From positions 1-46,733 of the forward strand of contig JAEEVR010000019.1 in NCBI GenBank assembly GCA_016290995.1: a stretch of DNA of 46,733 nt, in the 5' to 3' direction. Made by a program: the position numbers and the translations under genes. Origin of the DNA: Treponema sp. Its GTDB lineage: Bacteria > Spirochaetota > Spirochaetia > Treponematales > Treponemataceae. Positions 16,806 to 24,874 of the stretch are shown here, piece after piece (the stretch's first letter is position 1; every line of letters begins with the position of its first letter). The notes below the pieces were generated by a model that had not been told where the DNA came from, made no database searches, and saw only the letters and a program-made list of their open reading frames with translations.

Positions 16806-16834
16806 ATCATACCCCATTTTGTTTTTTTATTCAA
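16806..16834 (-). promoter_or_regulatory. Promoter for a leaderless M23 peptidase transcript
   Basis: Minus strand: TTGAAT (16829-16834), 17-bp spacer, TATGAT (16806-16811). ATG codons follow 3 and 6 bases later (16802 and 16799). Confidence 0.65.
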
Positions 16835-16836
16835 GT

Positions 16837-17433
16837 TTATTTTTTATCCAAGCCTATCAAGTAAGTCTCAAAGCTTTCTTTACGGCAGGCTTCGGGCTTA
16901 AAGCCCTTGGCGCTTCCGAATATTTCCCTCATTTTTTTCAACAACTCGCCCTGGGCGCCGCTTTGAAAGATTTTCACGGCGAATTTTCCGCCTGTTTTTA
17001 GCATGTTTTGAGCGTACCAAATGGCCATTTCGACCAAGCCTTCGGAACGGGCGGTGTCAACCATTCTGTTTCCAGTTGTAAGGGGAGCGGCGTCGCAAAC
17101 GACCAAGTCATAGGGGCCTTGGGCCTTGATTTTTTCGCGGATTTCCTTTGCGTTCAAGTCGCCTTGAAAAAAGACCAAGTTGTCGCCATGGACAGTATTT
17201 GAAAGTGGATTCAAGTCGCAAGAAACAACCTTGCCCGCCCCTTCCATTTTTCTTAAAAGATAAGTGGTCCAACTTCCAGGAGCGCTTCCCAAGTCCAAAA
17301 CAGTCGAATTCTTTTTGATGAATGAAAACTTTTGGTCAATTTCTTCCAGCTTGTAAACGGAACGAGCCGGATAGCCTTCGGAAAAGGCTTTCTTTGACCA
17401 ATAATCGGGCTTTTCATAACTATTTTGGCTCAT
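16837..17433 (-). CDS. rlmE: 23S rRNA 2'-O-methyltransferase RlmE (FtsJ)
   Basis: A 198-residue SAM-dependent FtsJ/RrmJ methyltransferase, the normal length, that modifies U2552 in the ribosomal A loop. The N-terminal basic segment leads to YKLEEIDQKF with the K of the K-D-K-E tetrad. SAM motif I is VLDLGSAPGSWTTYLL. DLVVCDAAP carries the catalytic Asp, and GGKFAVKIFQ carries the second catalytic Lys. The upstream 32 bases hold no good Shine-Dalgarno or promoter, so it may be read from the upstream LPP20-like gene. Confidence 0.92.
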   Translation of the reverse strand: MSQNSYEKPDYWSKKAFSEGYPARSVYKLEEIDQKFSFIKKNSTVLDLGSAPGSWTTYLLRKMEGAGKVVSCDLNPLSNTVHGDNLVFFQGDLNAKEIREKIKAQGPYDLVVCDAAPLTTGNRMVDTARSEGLVEMAIWYAQNMLKTGGKFAVKIFQSGAQGELLKKMREIFGSAKGFKPEACRKESFETYLIGLDKK

Positions 17434-17465
17434 AGATTACTTTTCGGCATGACGCGCCGGAAAGT

Positions 17466-18527
17466 TTACTCTTTGACCCCGCCCCGTAAGAAATGTGCAA
17501 AAGACAAAGCAAGATCCGAGTCAACTTTCTTTTCCAAAGCGCGCTTGGCCCGGTCAAGAGAGTCGTCGGGACTAAAGGAAGCCGCCCTGCCCTTTATGGA
17601 CTCAGACCACAAGGAGCCGCTGGTCGAGGAATCGTTCAAGGAGCAAGTTATGGCAAAGAAAGTTTGCCAGGATTCCTTGTCTTTAGAAAGCTTTTGGTCA
17701 AAGGAAAAATCCGCGGCAAGCGAATATCGTTCCCCGGAAGACTTTGAAAGCCTAAAGCCAAAGTCGTTTAAAAGCTGGCAAAGGGCCGAGTACGCCATAG
17801 AGTCCTTGTCGCCCTTTACGCTAAGGTAAACGGGAATCTTTTTGGCCACTTCGATTCTTTGCGCGCGGATTTCTTGCGGAGACTTTGACGAAAGGCTTTT
17901 TGCAAGGCCCGAATTGATCACGAACAGCCGGTCCAAAAGCTTTTTGTTTTGAACGGCCTTGTCTTGCGCGATAAAGAGGTTTGCAAAGCGGTCTATCGTA
18001 TTGTTCTTTGTGTAAGACTCCAAGCGCTCGATTTCCTTGTTGTTGGCGTCAAAGGCGGCTTTGTAAAGCTTTGAGGCCTCCTCCTTGTCCATAACGGCCA
18101 AGGAATGCCATTTTACTCCGTCAAAAAAGCGCGCCTTGATTTCGACGCCGATCAACTCGCTTGAGTCTACGCGAAAGTTGGCGTTTTGCTCCCAGCTGGC
18201 TTCCTTGCTGACTTGGCCCTCCTTGCCTTGAGCCATTTTTCGGTTGGCGTTTTCGTTGGAGGAAATTATTTGGCTAAAGATTGCCGCAAAGTTTATAAAG
18301 GCGTCGTTGTCGGCGGAATCCTGCGAATTGGCGGAGCCGCTCGCCGTCATGTAGCGGCTGTCGGGATATGCGGAAGGCTTTGCGTAAAGCCAATCGGGCT
18401 CGTCGGCAAAAACTCTCGTCGCGGCTTTTTCGGCGGCCTTCTTATCTTTTTTTGCCGCAAACATCGGACTTTCGAAAAAAACAGCGGCCGCAAGAATTAC
18501 GGCCAAAAAAGAATTTACTTTTGGCAT
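17466..18527 (-). CDS. LPP20-like secreted protein, third gene of an LpoB-type envelope cassette
   Basis: A 353-residue protein with a signal peptide (about 1-24, ending PMFAAKK) and no lipobox. The segment DEPDWLYAKPSAYPDSRYMTASGSA, followed by repeated Ala/Asp/Asn helices, resembles the LPP20/COG3018 family. A second domain (about 230-340) looks like a related alpha/beta module. It starts 13 bases inside the preceding gene with a GGAG site, so the genes are translationally coupled. Comparable LpoB/COG3014/COG3018 triplets are known from Gammaproteobacteria, where roles are envelope-associated but poorly defined. Family call is moderate. Confidence 0.7.
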   Translation of the reverse strand: MPKVNSFLAVILAAAVFFESPMFAAKKDKKAAEKAATRVFADEPDWLYAKPSAYPDSRYMTASGSANSQDSADNDAFINFAAIFSQIISSNENANRKMAQGKEGQVSKEASWEQNANFRVDSSELIGVEIKARFFDGVKWHSLAVMDKEEASKLYKAAFDANNKEIERLESYTKNNTIDRFANLFIAQDKAVQNKKLLDRLFVINSGLAKSLSSKSPQEIRAQRIEVAKKIPVYLSVKGDKDSMAYSALCQLLNDFGFRLSKSSGERYSLAADFSFDQKLSKDKESWQTFFAITCSLNDSSTSGSLWSESIKGRAASFSPDDSLDRAKRALEKKVDSDLALSFAHFLRGGVKE

Positions 18528-20008
18528 ATCGACTCCACAAGAACAGGCCGGCCGGAAACAACCTTTACGTTTTCAACGACCTCTTTTTTTCCGTTTGAAT
18601 ACTCTACGGTGACTGTGTATATTCCAGGATCGACGGTAAAGCCCGCGGCGTACGCCTTGCTAAAAAGCGCCTGCGACTGCCTTACGTCGGCCACCTCGGA
18701 CTTGTCGATGGCCCTAAGGCCTTGCGCTCCGGCAATGACGGCCACAACGGTAAGAAAGCCCTCGGTGGGATCGTTTTTAATCGTCGCGATAATGCCGGCC
18801 AAGCCCACGGCCTTTTTGCTGGTGGACCTCCACACGCTTCGCCAAGCGGCCTTGCGGGCCTTTAAGTCAACGTCGTTGATCGCGGCCTTGTCAAAGTCCT
18901 CCAGCAAAATCGCCTGCTTGCTTGCATTTTGGCCCTCTCCTTGGATTGTGACGCGCGAGGCCTTTACGACATCCTTTTGCGGAAGGCATTCCGGCCAAAC
19001 ATACTTGAACCTAAGCGCGTTTTCGTATCCGCAAATGGAAGAAATAGTCCGTCCCACGTCCAAAAGGTCAATGGCAAGCCAATCGGTATGCTGCTTTCTT
19101 TGCGCGATGGTTCCGGTCAAGGCCAAAACTTCTATGCGGCCCTTGCCGTAAGGAAGCTCGGCGCTGTCAGTCTCTATTTGAGGCGCCAAAGACTTAAGCT
19201 CGCGGACTGTAAAGTCGTCTACATAGCTTCCGTTTTGGGCGCCGATAACGATTTGCAAGTAGTCGGCCAAGGGCGAAGTCTTGTAAATCAAGGAATCCTT
19301 TTGGCTGGCGCTAAGTTTTTTTGGAATGCTGTAGGGAACGTGGAAAGTAACGCCGATCATTCCAAGCGCGGCTTCCATTTCGGCCGGCCCCGCGTCGCTT
19401 CCCTTTCTTGAAGAATCGTCGTCCCTCAAGATAAGCTCGCCGTAATCGGCGACGTATTTTTTTTGCTTGTCGTAGACGCGGGTCAACAAGTTGTGGGCCA
19501 GCTCAACGTTCCCCATCTTGTAGGCGTTAAGCGCGGCAAAAGTGTCCACAAGCAAAAACTCGTACATGGTTCCGCTGTACTCTTTTAAATTTTCATTAAG
19601 GATTGTAGTGGCCGCGCCTTGAACGATTGACTTGGCAAAGGCGTCGTCAAGCGCCCTTGTGGTTTGATCAAACTTTTTGTCGGCCTCTTCGTAAAAGCCG
19701 CCCCTAAAAAGAATCAAGGATTGGTCCAGCATCTTTGCGATGTTGGCCTTTGTTCCCAAGGACTCAATCATTCCAAAGGCTTTGTCAAAGTCTTCGTCTT
19801 TTACGGCTTGGTCGTAGCCGGCGTCGTCAAAGCGGACCCGGCTTACCCTTTTTTTTGGCGCCTTTTTCTTTTTTTGGGGAGCGCCTTCCTCCTGGCCCTC
19901 TTGCGGCTCCGCGCCTTCCGCAACGTTTGAAGTTGTTGCGCACGAAGCCAAGAAGAGACAGGCTAGAGAAAGCAAAATTACAAAAAGCTTAAGCGCGCGT
20001 TTTTGCAT
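18515..20008 (-). CDS. COG3014-like lipoprotein, middle gene of the LpoB cassette
   Basis: A 497-residue lipoprotein; the signal peptide ends CLFLASCATT with the lipid-accepting Cys near residue 23. A short acidic, then lysine-rich linker follows (about 28-55). The body contains TPR-like helical repeats (for example YGELILRDDDS and the AYKMGNVELAHNLL helix) and ends in a beta-rich module with VDPGIYTVTVEYSNG. Length and position match COG3014 proteins that accompany LpoB. The ATG lies one base after the lpoB-like stop, and the gene overlaps the LPP20-like gene, giving a tight three-gene operon. Confidence 0.72.
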   Translation of the reverse strand: MQKRALKLFVILLSLACLFLASCATTSNVAEGAEPQEGQEEGAPQKKKKAPKKRVSRVRFDDAGYDQAVKDEDFDKAFGMIESLGTKANIAKMLDQSLILFRGGFYEEADKKFDQTTRALDDAFAKSIVQGAATTILNENLKEYSGTMYEFLLVDTFAALNAYKMGNVELAHNLLTRVYDKQKKYVADYGELILRDDDSSRKGSDAGPAEMEAALGMIGVTFHVPYSIPKKLSASQKDSLIYKTSPLADYLQIVIGAQNGSYVDDFTVRELKSLAPQIETDSAELPYGKGRIEVLALTGTIAQRKQHTDWLAIDLLDVGRTISSICGYENALRFKYVWPECLPQKDVVKASRVTIQGEGQNASKQAILLEDFDKAAINDVDLKARKAAWRSVWRSTSKKAVGLAGIIATIKNDPTEGFLTVVAVIAGAQGLRAIDKSEVADVRQSQALFSKAYAAGFTVDPGIYTVTVEYSNGKKEVVENVKVVSGRPVLVESICQK

Positions 20009-20009
20009 C

Positions 20010-20612
20010 CTAGAGCTTTACTTTTTGGTTTTTGATGTATTTCTTAATCTCTGAGTTTTCGCCCTGCCAAATGATTTTGTTTGACTCGATGTCGGTCAAG
20101 GTAACGTAAACAAAGTATGAGCGGACAGTGTACTTTCCGGCGGACTCAACCTGTGTCTTTACAGAGCCTGTCATAATGTAGTCGGCGGCCTTTTCGTTGT
20201 CGATCTCTTTGGCCGTTCCGTATTCAACATGCTCGGCCTGGTCAGCCTTTTCTTCGCGAAGCTCGCCGCGCTCGTCTTTGCTGGCCACAAATTCCAAGGC
20301 GCCGTTGTTGATGATGGCGGTCTGCATTTTTTTGGCGACGATCGAAGTGTCGATGCGCTCGCTTGAGTCGTTCTTGATTTTTCCTACGATGACATAGGGA
20401 ACGCGACCCTTTGTCTTTTCAAACTTGGCCACGCGGGGAGAAGAAACGCAGTCGTTTACAAGAGTTTCGCAAACAAGTCTGATGTCAGTGTCGTTCCAAT
20501 ATCCGTCAAGGTCGATTACTTTGTCCGCGTCAACGCGCTTTACCTTTGGCTTTGCGCAAAGAAAAGACACGGCGCATGTCATAGCAATGGCAAACAATAC
20601 AAATTTCTTCAT
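20010..20612 (-). CDS. LpoB-like penicillin-binding protein activator
   Basis: A 200-residue exported protein of the LpoB/COG3417 family. The signal peptide (about 1-19) ends SFLCAK, so its Cys is in a poor lipobox and the protein may be either lipidated or cleaved by signal peptidase I. Family features include DLDGYWNDTDIRLV, VIVGKIKNDSSERIDTS and the C-terminal YFVYVTLTDIESNKIIWQG. E. coli LpoB stimulates PBP1b; whether this copy does so is unknown. An upstream ATG 13 codons earlier is rejected in favour of 20612, which has AGGAGAT upstream and starts the signal peptide. Confidence 0.82.
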   Translation of the reverse strand: MKKFVLFAIAMTCAVSFLCAKPKVKRVDADKVIDLDGYWNDTDIRLVCETLVNDCVSSPRVAKFEKTKGRVPYVIVGKIKNDSSERIDTSIVAKKMQTAIINNGALEFVASKDERGELREEKADQAEHVEYGTAKEIDNEKAADYIMTGSVKTQVESAGKYTVRSYFVYVTLTDIESNKIIWQGENSEIKKYIKNQKVKL

Positions 20613-20662
20613 AATCCATCTCCTATAATGTGGTTCTGCAATTAAAACCAATAATTTCGTTT

Positions 20663-20691
20663 ATTGTAACATAAAAGGCCGTTTTTTTCAA
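20663..20691 (-). promoter_or_regulatory. Promoter of the LpoB cassette
   Basis: Minus strand: TTGAAA (20686-20691), 17-bp spacer, TACAAT (20663-20668). The transcript would have a leader of about 45 bases carrying the AGGAGAT Shine-Dalgarno. Confidence 0.65.
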
Positions 20692-20706
20692 CATAAAAGG
20701 CTTGCT

Positions 20707-20734
20707 TTGACATTCCGCGTTTTTATTGTATAAT
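20707..20734 (+). promoter_or_regulatory. Consensus promoter for a leaderless polyprenyl synthetase transcript
   Basis: Perfect TTGACA (20707-20712), 16-bp spacer, perfect TATAAT (20729-20734). The ATG at 20741 lies 6 bases beyond, where transcription is expected to begin. Confidence 0.75.
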
Positions 20735-20740
20735 GTAAGA

Positions 20741-21790
20741 ATGAATCAAGAAATCGACCGAATAAAAGACAAAATAGAGAATATATTGCAGGCGGAACTG
20801 CCGGAAACCCCTTCAAAGGAATGGCTTTTGGACACTTTTGGAACGGAAGAGGCGCTTTCGCAAAAAGGCTTGGACGGCCTTTTGTCTCCCACGCGGGAAC
20901 TGGTAAAGCAAGGCGGAAAGCGCTGGCGGCCTGTCTTTATGGTATTGTGCGCGCAAATGGCCACAAAAGACCAAAAGAAGATTCAAGACGCCTTTACGCT
21001 TAGCCCCCTTTTGGAATTTGTCCACACCGCAAGCTTGATTCACGACGACATCGAGGACCGGGCCGACGAGCGGCGCGGAAAGCCTTGCGCCTACATCACC
21101 TACGGCCTTGACACCGCCCTAAACGCGGGCGCTTGGCTTTACTTTAAGGCGGCAAACTGCATAAACAAGCTTGACTTGGAGGCCGACAAAAAAATCGCCT
21201 GCCACGAGCTTTACCAGATGGAATTGCGCCGCCTGCACTTGGGCCAAGCGATGGACATCGCCTGGCACCGCGACACGGGCTTTTTCCCGACCGTACAAGA
21301 ATACCAACAAATGGTCCAGCTAAAAACCGGAACGCTTTCTTGCATGGCCGCGCGCCTGGGCTTTTTTGCCGCCCAAAAGGACAAGGCGTTGATAGAAAAA
21401 GCCGGACTAATCGCCGCCGGAATCGGAATGGGCTTTCAAGTCCTTGACGACGTTCAAAACCTCACAAGCGGAAACCCCGGAAAAAAGCGCGGCGACGACA
21501 TAATCGAAGGAAAGAAATCCCTTCCGGTATTGCTTCATGTTCAAGAGCGTCCGCAAGACAAAACAAAAATTGCGGCCCTTTTTGAGCGCGCGGCCAAAGA
21601 AGGAATCCAAAGCCCCGCAATCGAAGAGACTATCGCGCTGTTGGAAAGCTCCGGCTCGATTAAAAAGGCCTATGACTTTGGAAACCAAGCCGCAAGCCAA
21701 AAAGCGCTTGAATTAACTTCGCTTTTGGAAGATAATGGTTCCGGAGCGGCTCAAATGATTTTGGACATGTTCGCCAAAATCCAACGCTAA
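20741..21790 (+). CDS. Polyprenyl synthetase (trans-isoprenyl diphosphate synthase)
   Basis: A 349-residue IspA/GGPPS-family enzyme that condenses isopentenyl diphosphate with allylic diphosphates to make quinone or undecaprenyl-type precursors. The first aspartate-rich motif DDIEDRADERRG is intact. The second reads DDVQN instead of DDxxD, a variant also found in GGPP-synthase-like enzymes, followed by KKRGDDIIEGKKSLP. KWRP is represented by GGKRWRP near residue 65. The start is fixed by the promoter: the -10 box ends 6 bases before the ATG, excluding the upstream TTG at 20726. Chain length cannot be assigned. Confidence 0.9.
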   Translation: MNQEIDRIKDKIENILQAELPETPSKEWLLDTFGTEEALSQKGLDGLLSPTRELVKQGGKRWRPVFMVLCAQMATKDQKKIQDAFTLSPLLEFVHTASLIHDDIEDRADERRGKPCAYITYGLDTALNAGAWLYFKAANCINKLDLEADKKIACHELYQMELRRLHLGQAMDIAWHRDTGFFPTVQEYQQMVQLKTGTLSCMAARLGFFAAQKDKALIEKAGLIAAGIGMGFQVLDDVQNLTSGNPGKKRGDDIIEGKKSLPVLLHVQERPQDKTKIAALFERAAKEGIQSPAIEETIALLESSGSIKKAYDFGNQAASQKALELTSLLEDNGSGAAQMILDMFAKIQR

Positions 21791-21810
21791 AAATTTGCCA
21801 AGGAAAACCA

Positions 21811-22344
21811 ATGCTTGAATCAGCGGACTTTTTAAACAACCAAGCCATAGAACTCACCTCGCGCGGAAATTTCACCGAAGCCATCGCTTGCTATAAGCGC
21901 GCCATAACGATCGAGCGCGAAAACCATTTGCTTTGGTTCAACTTGGGAATAACATATCAAAAACAAGGCGACTTGCGCGGCGCCAAAAGAGCGCTGACAA
22001 CCGCCTACGAGATGAATCCCGAAGACATAGAGTCGATCGAGCAGCTTGCCATTGTTTGCCTTGACCGCAAGGAATTCTTTGAGGCGATTCAATACTGCCA
22101 GCTTGGCCTTGACCTAAACCCGCTCAACGCCCACTTGTGGAACACGCTGGGCGTAGTCTTCTTTAACCGCGAGGAATACGACTTTGCGGCCGAAGCCTTT
22201 GAGCGCTCGGTTTCAATCAACCCCTACTACTACGACGCCCTATACAACTTGCGCGACACATACTCGGAATTGGGAAACAAGGCGGGCCAAGCGGAATGCT
22301 CCGAGCGCCTTTTAAAGCTTAAGGAGCCAAAAGAGGATTTATGA
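21811..22344 (+). CDS. Tetratricopeptide-repeat protein
   Basis: A 177-residue soluble protein made of about four TPR units. Characteristic repeats read WFNLGITYQKQGDLRGAKRAL and LWNTLGVVFFNREEYDFAAEAFERS, with Pro at the unit ends (MNPED, LNPLN, INPYY). TPRs mediate protein-protein contacts; no effector domain is present. An AAGGA site precedes the ATG. The gene follows the prenyl synthetase by 20 bases and its TGA overlaps the next ATG, so the three form one operon. Confidence 0.88.
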   Translation: MLESADFLNNQAIELTSRGNFTEAIACYKRAITIERENHLLWFNLGITYQKQGDLRGAKRALTTAYEMNPEDIESIEQLAIVCLDRKEFFEAIQYCQLGLDLNPLNAHLWNTLGVVFFNREEYDFAAEAFERSVSINPYYYDALYNLRDTYSELGNKAGQAECSERLLKLKEPKEDL

Positions 22345-22760
22345 CGCAAAACGCTGAAGTGATTTCCGTTTCCCAAGACGGAAAAGAAGCAGAGGTTTGC
22401 CCCATCGTTACCGACGCTTGCCTTTCATGCAAGGAAGGATGCGCAAGGCGCGGAAGCCCCTTCAAGGCATCAAACGACCAAGGCTTTGAATTAAAGGCGG
22501 GCGACCTTGTAAGAATCACCGCCTCGCAAACCGCTGAAAGCCTGCAAGCGATTTTCTCATTGGTCATTCCCGCCGCAATAGCGGTGTCCGCCTACTTTTT
22601 GGCAAACCCGCTAAGCCGCGCGCTTTTTAGAAAAGAAAGTTCAGAAGGCTTTAAAGCCCTTTGTGTTTTGGCTGGAATACTTATTTCTGGAGCGGCTGTA
22701 ATGGCCCTAAGCAGATTTAGAATCAGGCCCAGCCGCCCCAAGATTGACAAGGTCTTTTAG
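22341..22760 (+). CDS. RseC/MucC-family (SoxR-reducing) membrane protein
   Basis: A 139-residue protein with the RseC/MucC layout: a small N-terminal domain with a cysteine cluster (ACLSCKEGCARRG, i.e. C-x2-C-x3-C), then two membrane segments (about 74-93 and 105-122), then a basic tail. In Proteobacteria RseC works with Rnf/Rsx electron-transfer proteins to keep SoxR reduced and affects sigmaE regulation. In a spirochaete the partner is unclear; no rnf genes are in the window. Its stop overlaps the convergent cheB stop by 3 bases. Confidence 0.82.
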   Translation: MTQNAEVISVSQDGKEAEVCPIVTDACLSCKEGCARRGSPFKASNDQGFELKAGDLVRITASQTAESLQAIFSLVIPAAIAVSAYFLANPLSRALFRKESSEGFKALCVLAGILISGAAVMALSRFRIRPSRPKIDKVF

Positions 22761-23953
22761 GCTGTCAAATGGTCGCGCGCCAAAGCGCTGATCTCGTCGG
22801 CCATTTTCATTAGCGAAACTTGCTTTTGAACGCCGCCCATTTCCCAACCTACGCGGGGCATTCCGTAAACTATGCTTGATTCTTCGTCCTGTCCCAAAGT
22901 CCAAGCGCCTTGCTTGCGCATTTCGGCAAGCTCGGCGGCGCCGTCGCGTCCCATGCCTGTCATAATTACGCCAAGCGCGTGGTTCTTGTAAACCTTTGCC
23001 ACAGACTCGAACATGACGTCGGCGCTGGGCCTGTGTCCGTTCCTTTGCGGGTCATGGGTCAACTTGATAAAGCGCTCGCCGCCAGTTTCCGTAACCGTGA
23101 TATGGTTGTCGCCGGGCGCGATGTAGACTGTTGAGTTTACGATCTTTTCTCCGTCTTCCGCTTCCTTTACAGACAAGGGACAAATCTTGTCCAAGCTTTC
23201 GGCAAAGGCCTTTGTAAAGCCCTTGGGCATGTGCTGCACTACAAGAATCGGCTGCTTTAAGCGTGGATCGATCATCTTGAAAACATCGCGCAAAGCGTTT
23301 GGTCCGCCGGTTGAAATTCCGATTGCGATTACCTCGATGTTTCCGCTTTCTCTTATCGGCGTGACGACGACAGGCTCTTTTTTCTCAACCGTGTTAAAGC
23401 TAAGAATTTGCGCCGCGTCAAGCTTTGGCTTTTGAACGGGAGCGTTGTCGTCCGCCTTTTTGTTGGCCACAAAACTTTCGGCCTTAAGAAGCTTTCTTTG
23501 CTTTTGGAAGAATTCCGGAATGTATGGAATCTTTCCTTGGCGGCGCGCGTACTGGGAGCCGTAAGACGCCAGCATGTCGATAAGCTGGTCGGCGACTTCG
23601 GAAATGTCGGCCGAAACGGAACCCGCGGGCTTTGTGATAAAGTCGGCGGCGCCCAATTCCAAGGCTTCCATTGTGACGGCGGCGCCCTTTGTGGCTACGC
23701 TCGAAAGAACAACGACAGGAACCTTAAGGCGCTTTTCTTTTCGCGCCCTAAGGAATTCAATGCCGTTCATAACAGGCATCTCAATGTCAAGGACAATGAT
23801 GTCGGGGTTGGTCTCTTCGATCTTTTCCAAAGCCATTTGGCCGTTGGAAGCCTTTGCGGCAACCCTCATGCCCTCAGTGCCGTCAATAATGCGGCTAATC
23901 AGATTTCGCATCAAAGCGGAATCGTCGCAAATCAATACCGAAATGTCATCCAT
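22757..23953 (-). CDS. cheB: Chemotaxis response regulator protein-glutamate methylesterase CheB
   Basis: A 398-residue CheB. The N-terminal receiver domain (about 1-120) has the acidic pocket CDDSALMR, the phospho-acceptor Asp in IIVLDIEMPVMNG and the switch VVVLSS. A linker of about 90 residues follows, then the methylesterase domain. Its catalytic Ser is in GISTGGPNAL, His in VQHMPKGF, and Asp in GMGRDGA. It demethylates or deamidates MCPs. The ATG at 23953 has a GAGGGTGA site; an upstream GTG at 23962 is less likely. It follows cheR by 14 bases as one operon. Confidence 0.95.
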   Translation of the reverse strand: MDDISVLICDDSALMRNLISRIIDGTEGMRVAAKASNGQMALEKIEETNPDIIVLDIEMPVMNGIEFLRARKEKRLKVPVVVLSSVATKGAAVTMEALELGAADFITKPAGSVSADISEVADQLIDMLASYGSQYARRQGKIPYIPEFFQKQRKLLKAESFVANKKADDNAPVQKPKLDAAQILSFNTVEKKEPVVVTPIRESGNIEVIAIGISTGGPNALRDVFKMIDPRLKQPILVVQHMPKGFTKAFAESLDKICPLSVKEAEDGEKIVNSTVYIAPGDNHITVTETGGERFIKLTHDPQRNGHRPSADVMFESVAKVYKNHALGVIMTGMGRDGAAELAEMRKQGAWTLGQDEESSIVYGMPRVGWEMGGVQKQVSLMKMADEISALARDHLTA

Positions 23954-23967
23954 AGCTCTCACCCTCG

Positions 23968-24786
23968 CTATTTAAGCTGCTTTTGGTAGAAACACGCCCA
24001 GTCTGTCTTTAGGAATTCAAAGTTGGTCTTCATTCCGAACAAAGACTCGGAGTGGCCAATGAATAAGTAAGAGTGCGGAGCGAGCGCGTCCCAGAAATGA
24101 TTTATAACGCGAAGTTGCGCCGGTTCGTCAAAGTAAATCAAAACGTTGCGGCAGAACACGATGTCCAAGTTGCGCATTCCGCTGTCGTTCTTAAGGTTGT
24201 GGTAGTCAAAGCGAATCGTGTCCATAAGCTCCTTGTTGGCCTGGTAGCCGTCAGGTGTTTTTGTAAAGAAACGAGTCAAGTATTTTTCGGGGATGCCGCC
24301 AATTCGCGCGTTGGGATAAAAGCCCTGCTTTCCTACCATAAGCGATTTGAGCGAAAGGTCAGAAGCTGTGATTTGAAATGTGTACGGCGGAGGCAAGATG
24401 TCCTTAAGAATCATGGCGATTGTATAAGGCTCTTCTCCGGTGGAACAACCCGCGCTCCATACTTTGACAACCCTGTTGCCGGTGTTCTTTTTTTCTTCCA
24501 AAATATGGGGAATAACGTAATTGACCAAAGCGTCAAAGTGCGGTTGGTTTCTAAAGAATCTGGTAAGGTTGGTCGTAACGGCGTCCAACATTATCTTCAT
24601 CTCTTCGCGGTTTGATATAATCAACTTGTAGTATTCGTCAACGGATGCAAGCTTTTTCTCTCTCAGGCGTTCCTTTAAACGGCTGTCCAACACCGATCTG
24701 TTGGTGGCGGAAAAAGTAATTCCGCTTTCGTCGTAGATAGTCTTTCTAAAGCGCTCGAACTGTTCGTCTGTCAATAAATCAGCCAT
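23968..24786 (-). CDS. cheR: Chemotaxis protein methyltransferase CheR
   Basis: A 272-residue CheR, the usual length. The N-terminal helical domain includes TTNLTRFFRNQPHF. The SAM-binding domain has VWSAGCSTGEEPYTIAM, and the later NLDIVFCRNVLIYFD block is diagnostic. It methylates MCP glutamates and, with CheB, sets receptor adaptation. The ATG at 24786 follows a TATACT -10 box by 8 bases with no Shine-Dalgarno; an ATG 9 codons upstream lies within the promoter region and is rejected. Two-gene cheR-cheB operon. Confidence 0.95.
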   Translation of the reverse strand: MADLLTDEQFERFRKTIYDESGITFSATNRSVLDSRLKERLREKKLASVDEYYKLIISNREEMKIMLDAVTTNLTRFFRNQPHFDALVNYVIPHILEEKKNTGNRVVKVWSAGCSTGEEPYTIAMILKDILPPPYTFQITASDLSLKSLMVGKQGFYPNARIGGIPEKYLTRFFTKTPDGYQANKELMDTIRFDYHNLKNDSGMRNLDIVFCRNVLIYFDEPAQLRVINHFWDALAPHSYLFIGHSESLFGMKTNFEFLKTDWACFYQKQLK

Positions 24787-24794
24787 AATCAAAA

Positions 24795-24823
24795 AGTATA
24801 CACCAAATTTCAAAAAAAGTAAA
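24795..24823 (-). promoter_or_regulatory. Promoter for a leaderless cheR-cheB transcript
   Basis: Minus strand: TTTACT (24818-24823), 17-bp spacer, TATACT (24795-24800), 8 bases before the cheR ATG. Confidence 0.55.
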
Positions 24824-24874
24824 TGAAATTCTGAAATAAATTTGCGCTCCAGCCGCCACTCAAAAATCGGTTTT

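Noticed and set aside
18186..19151. 321-codon plus-strand open frame
   Set aside because: It is antisense to the COG3014- and LPP20-like genes, which form a coherent operon with signal peptides; the frame has low-complexity, shadow-like composition.
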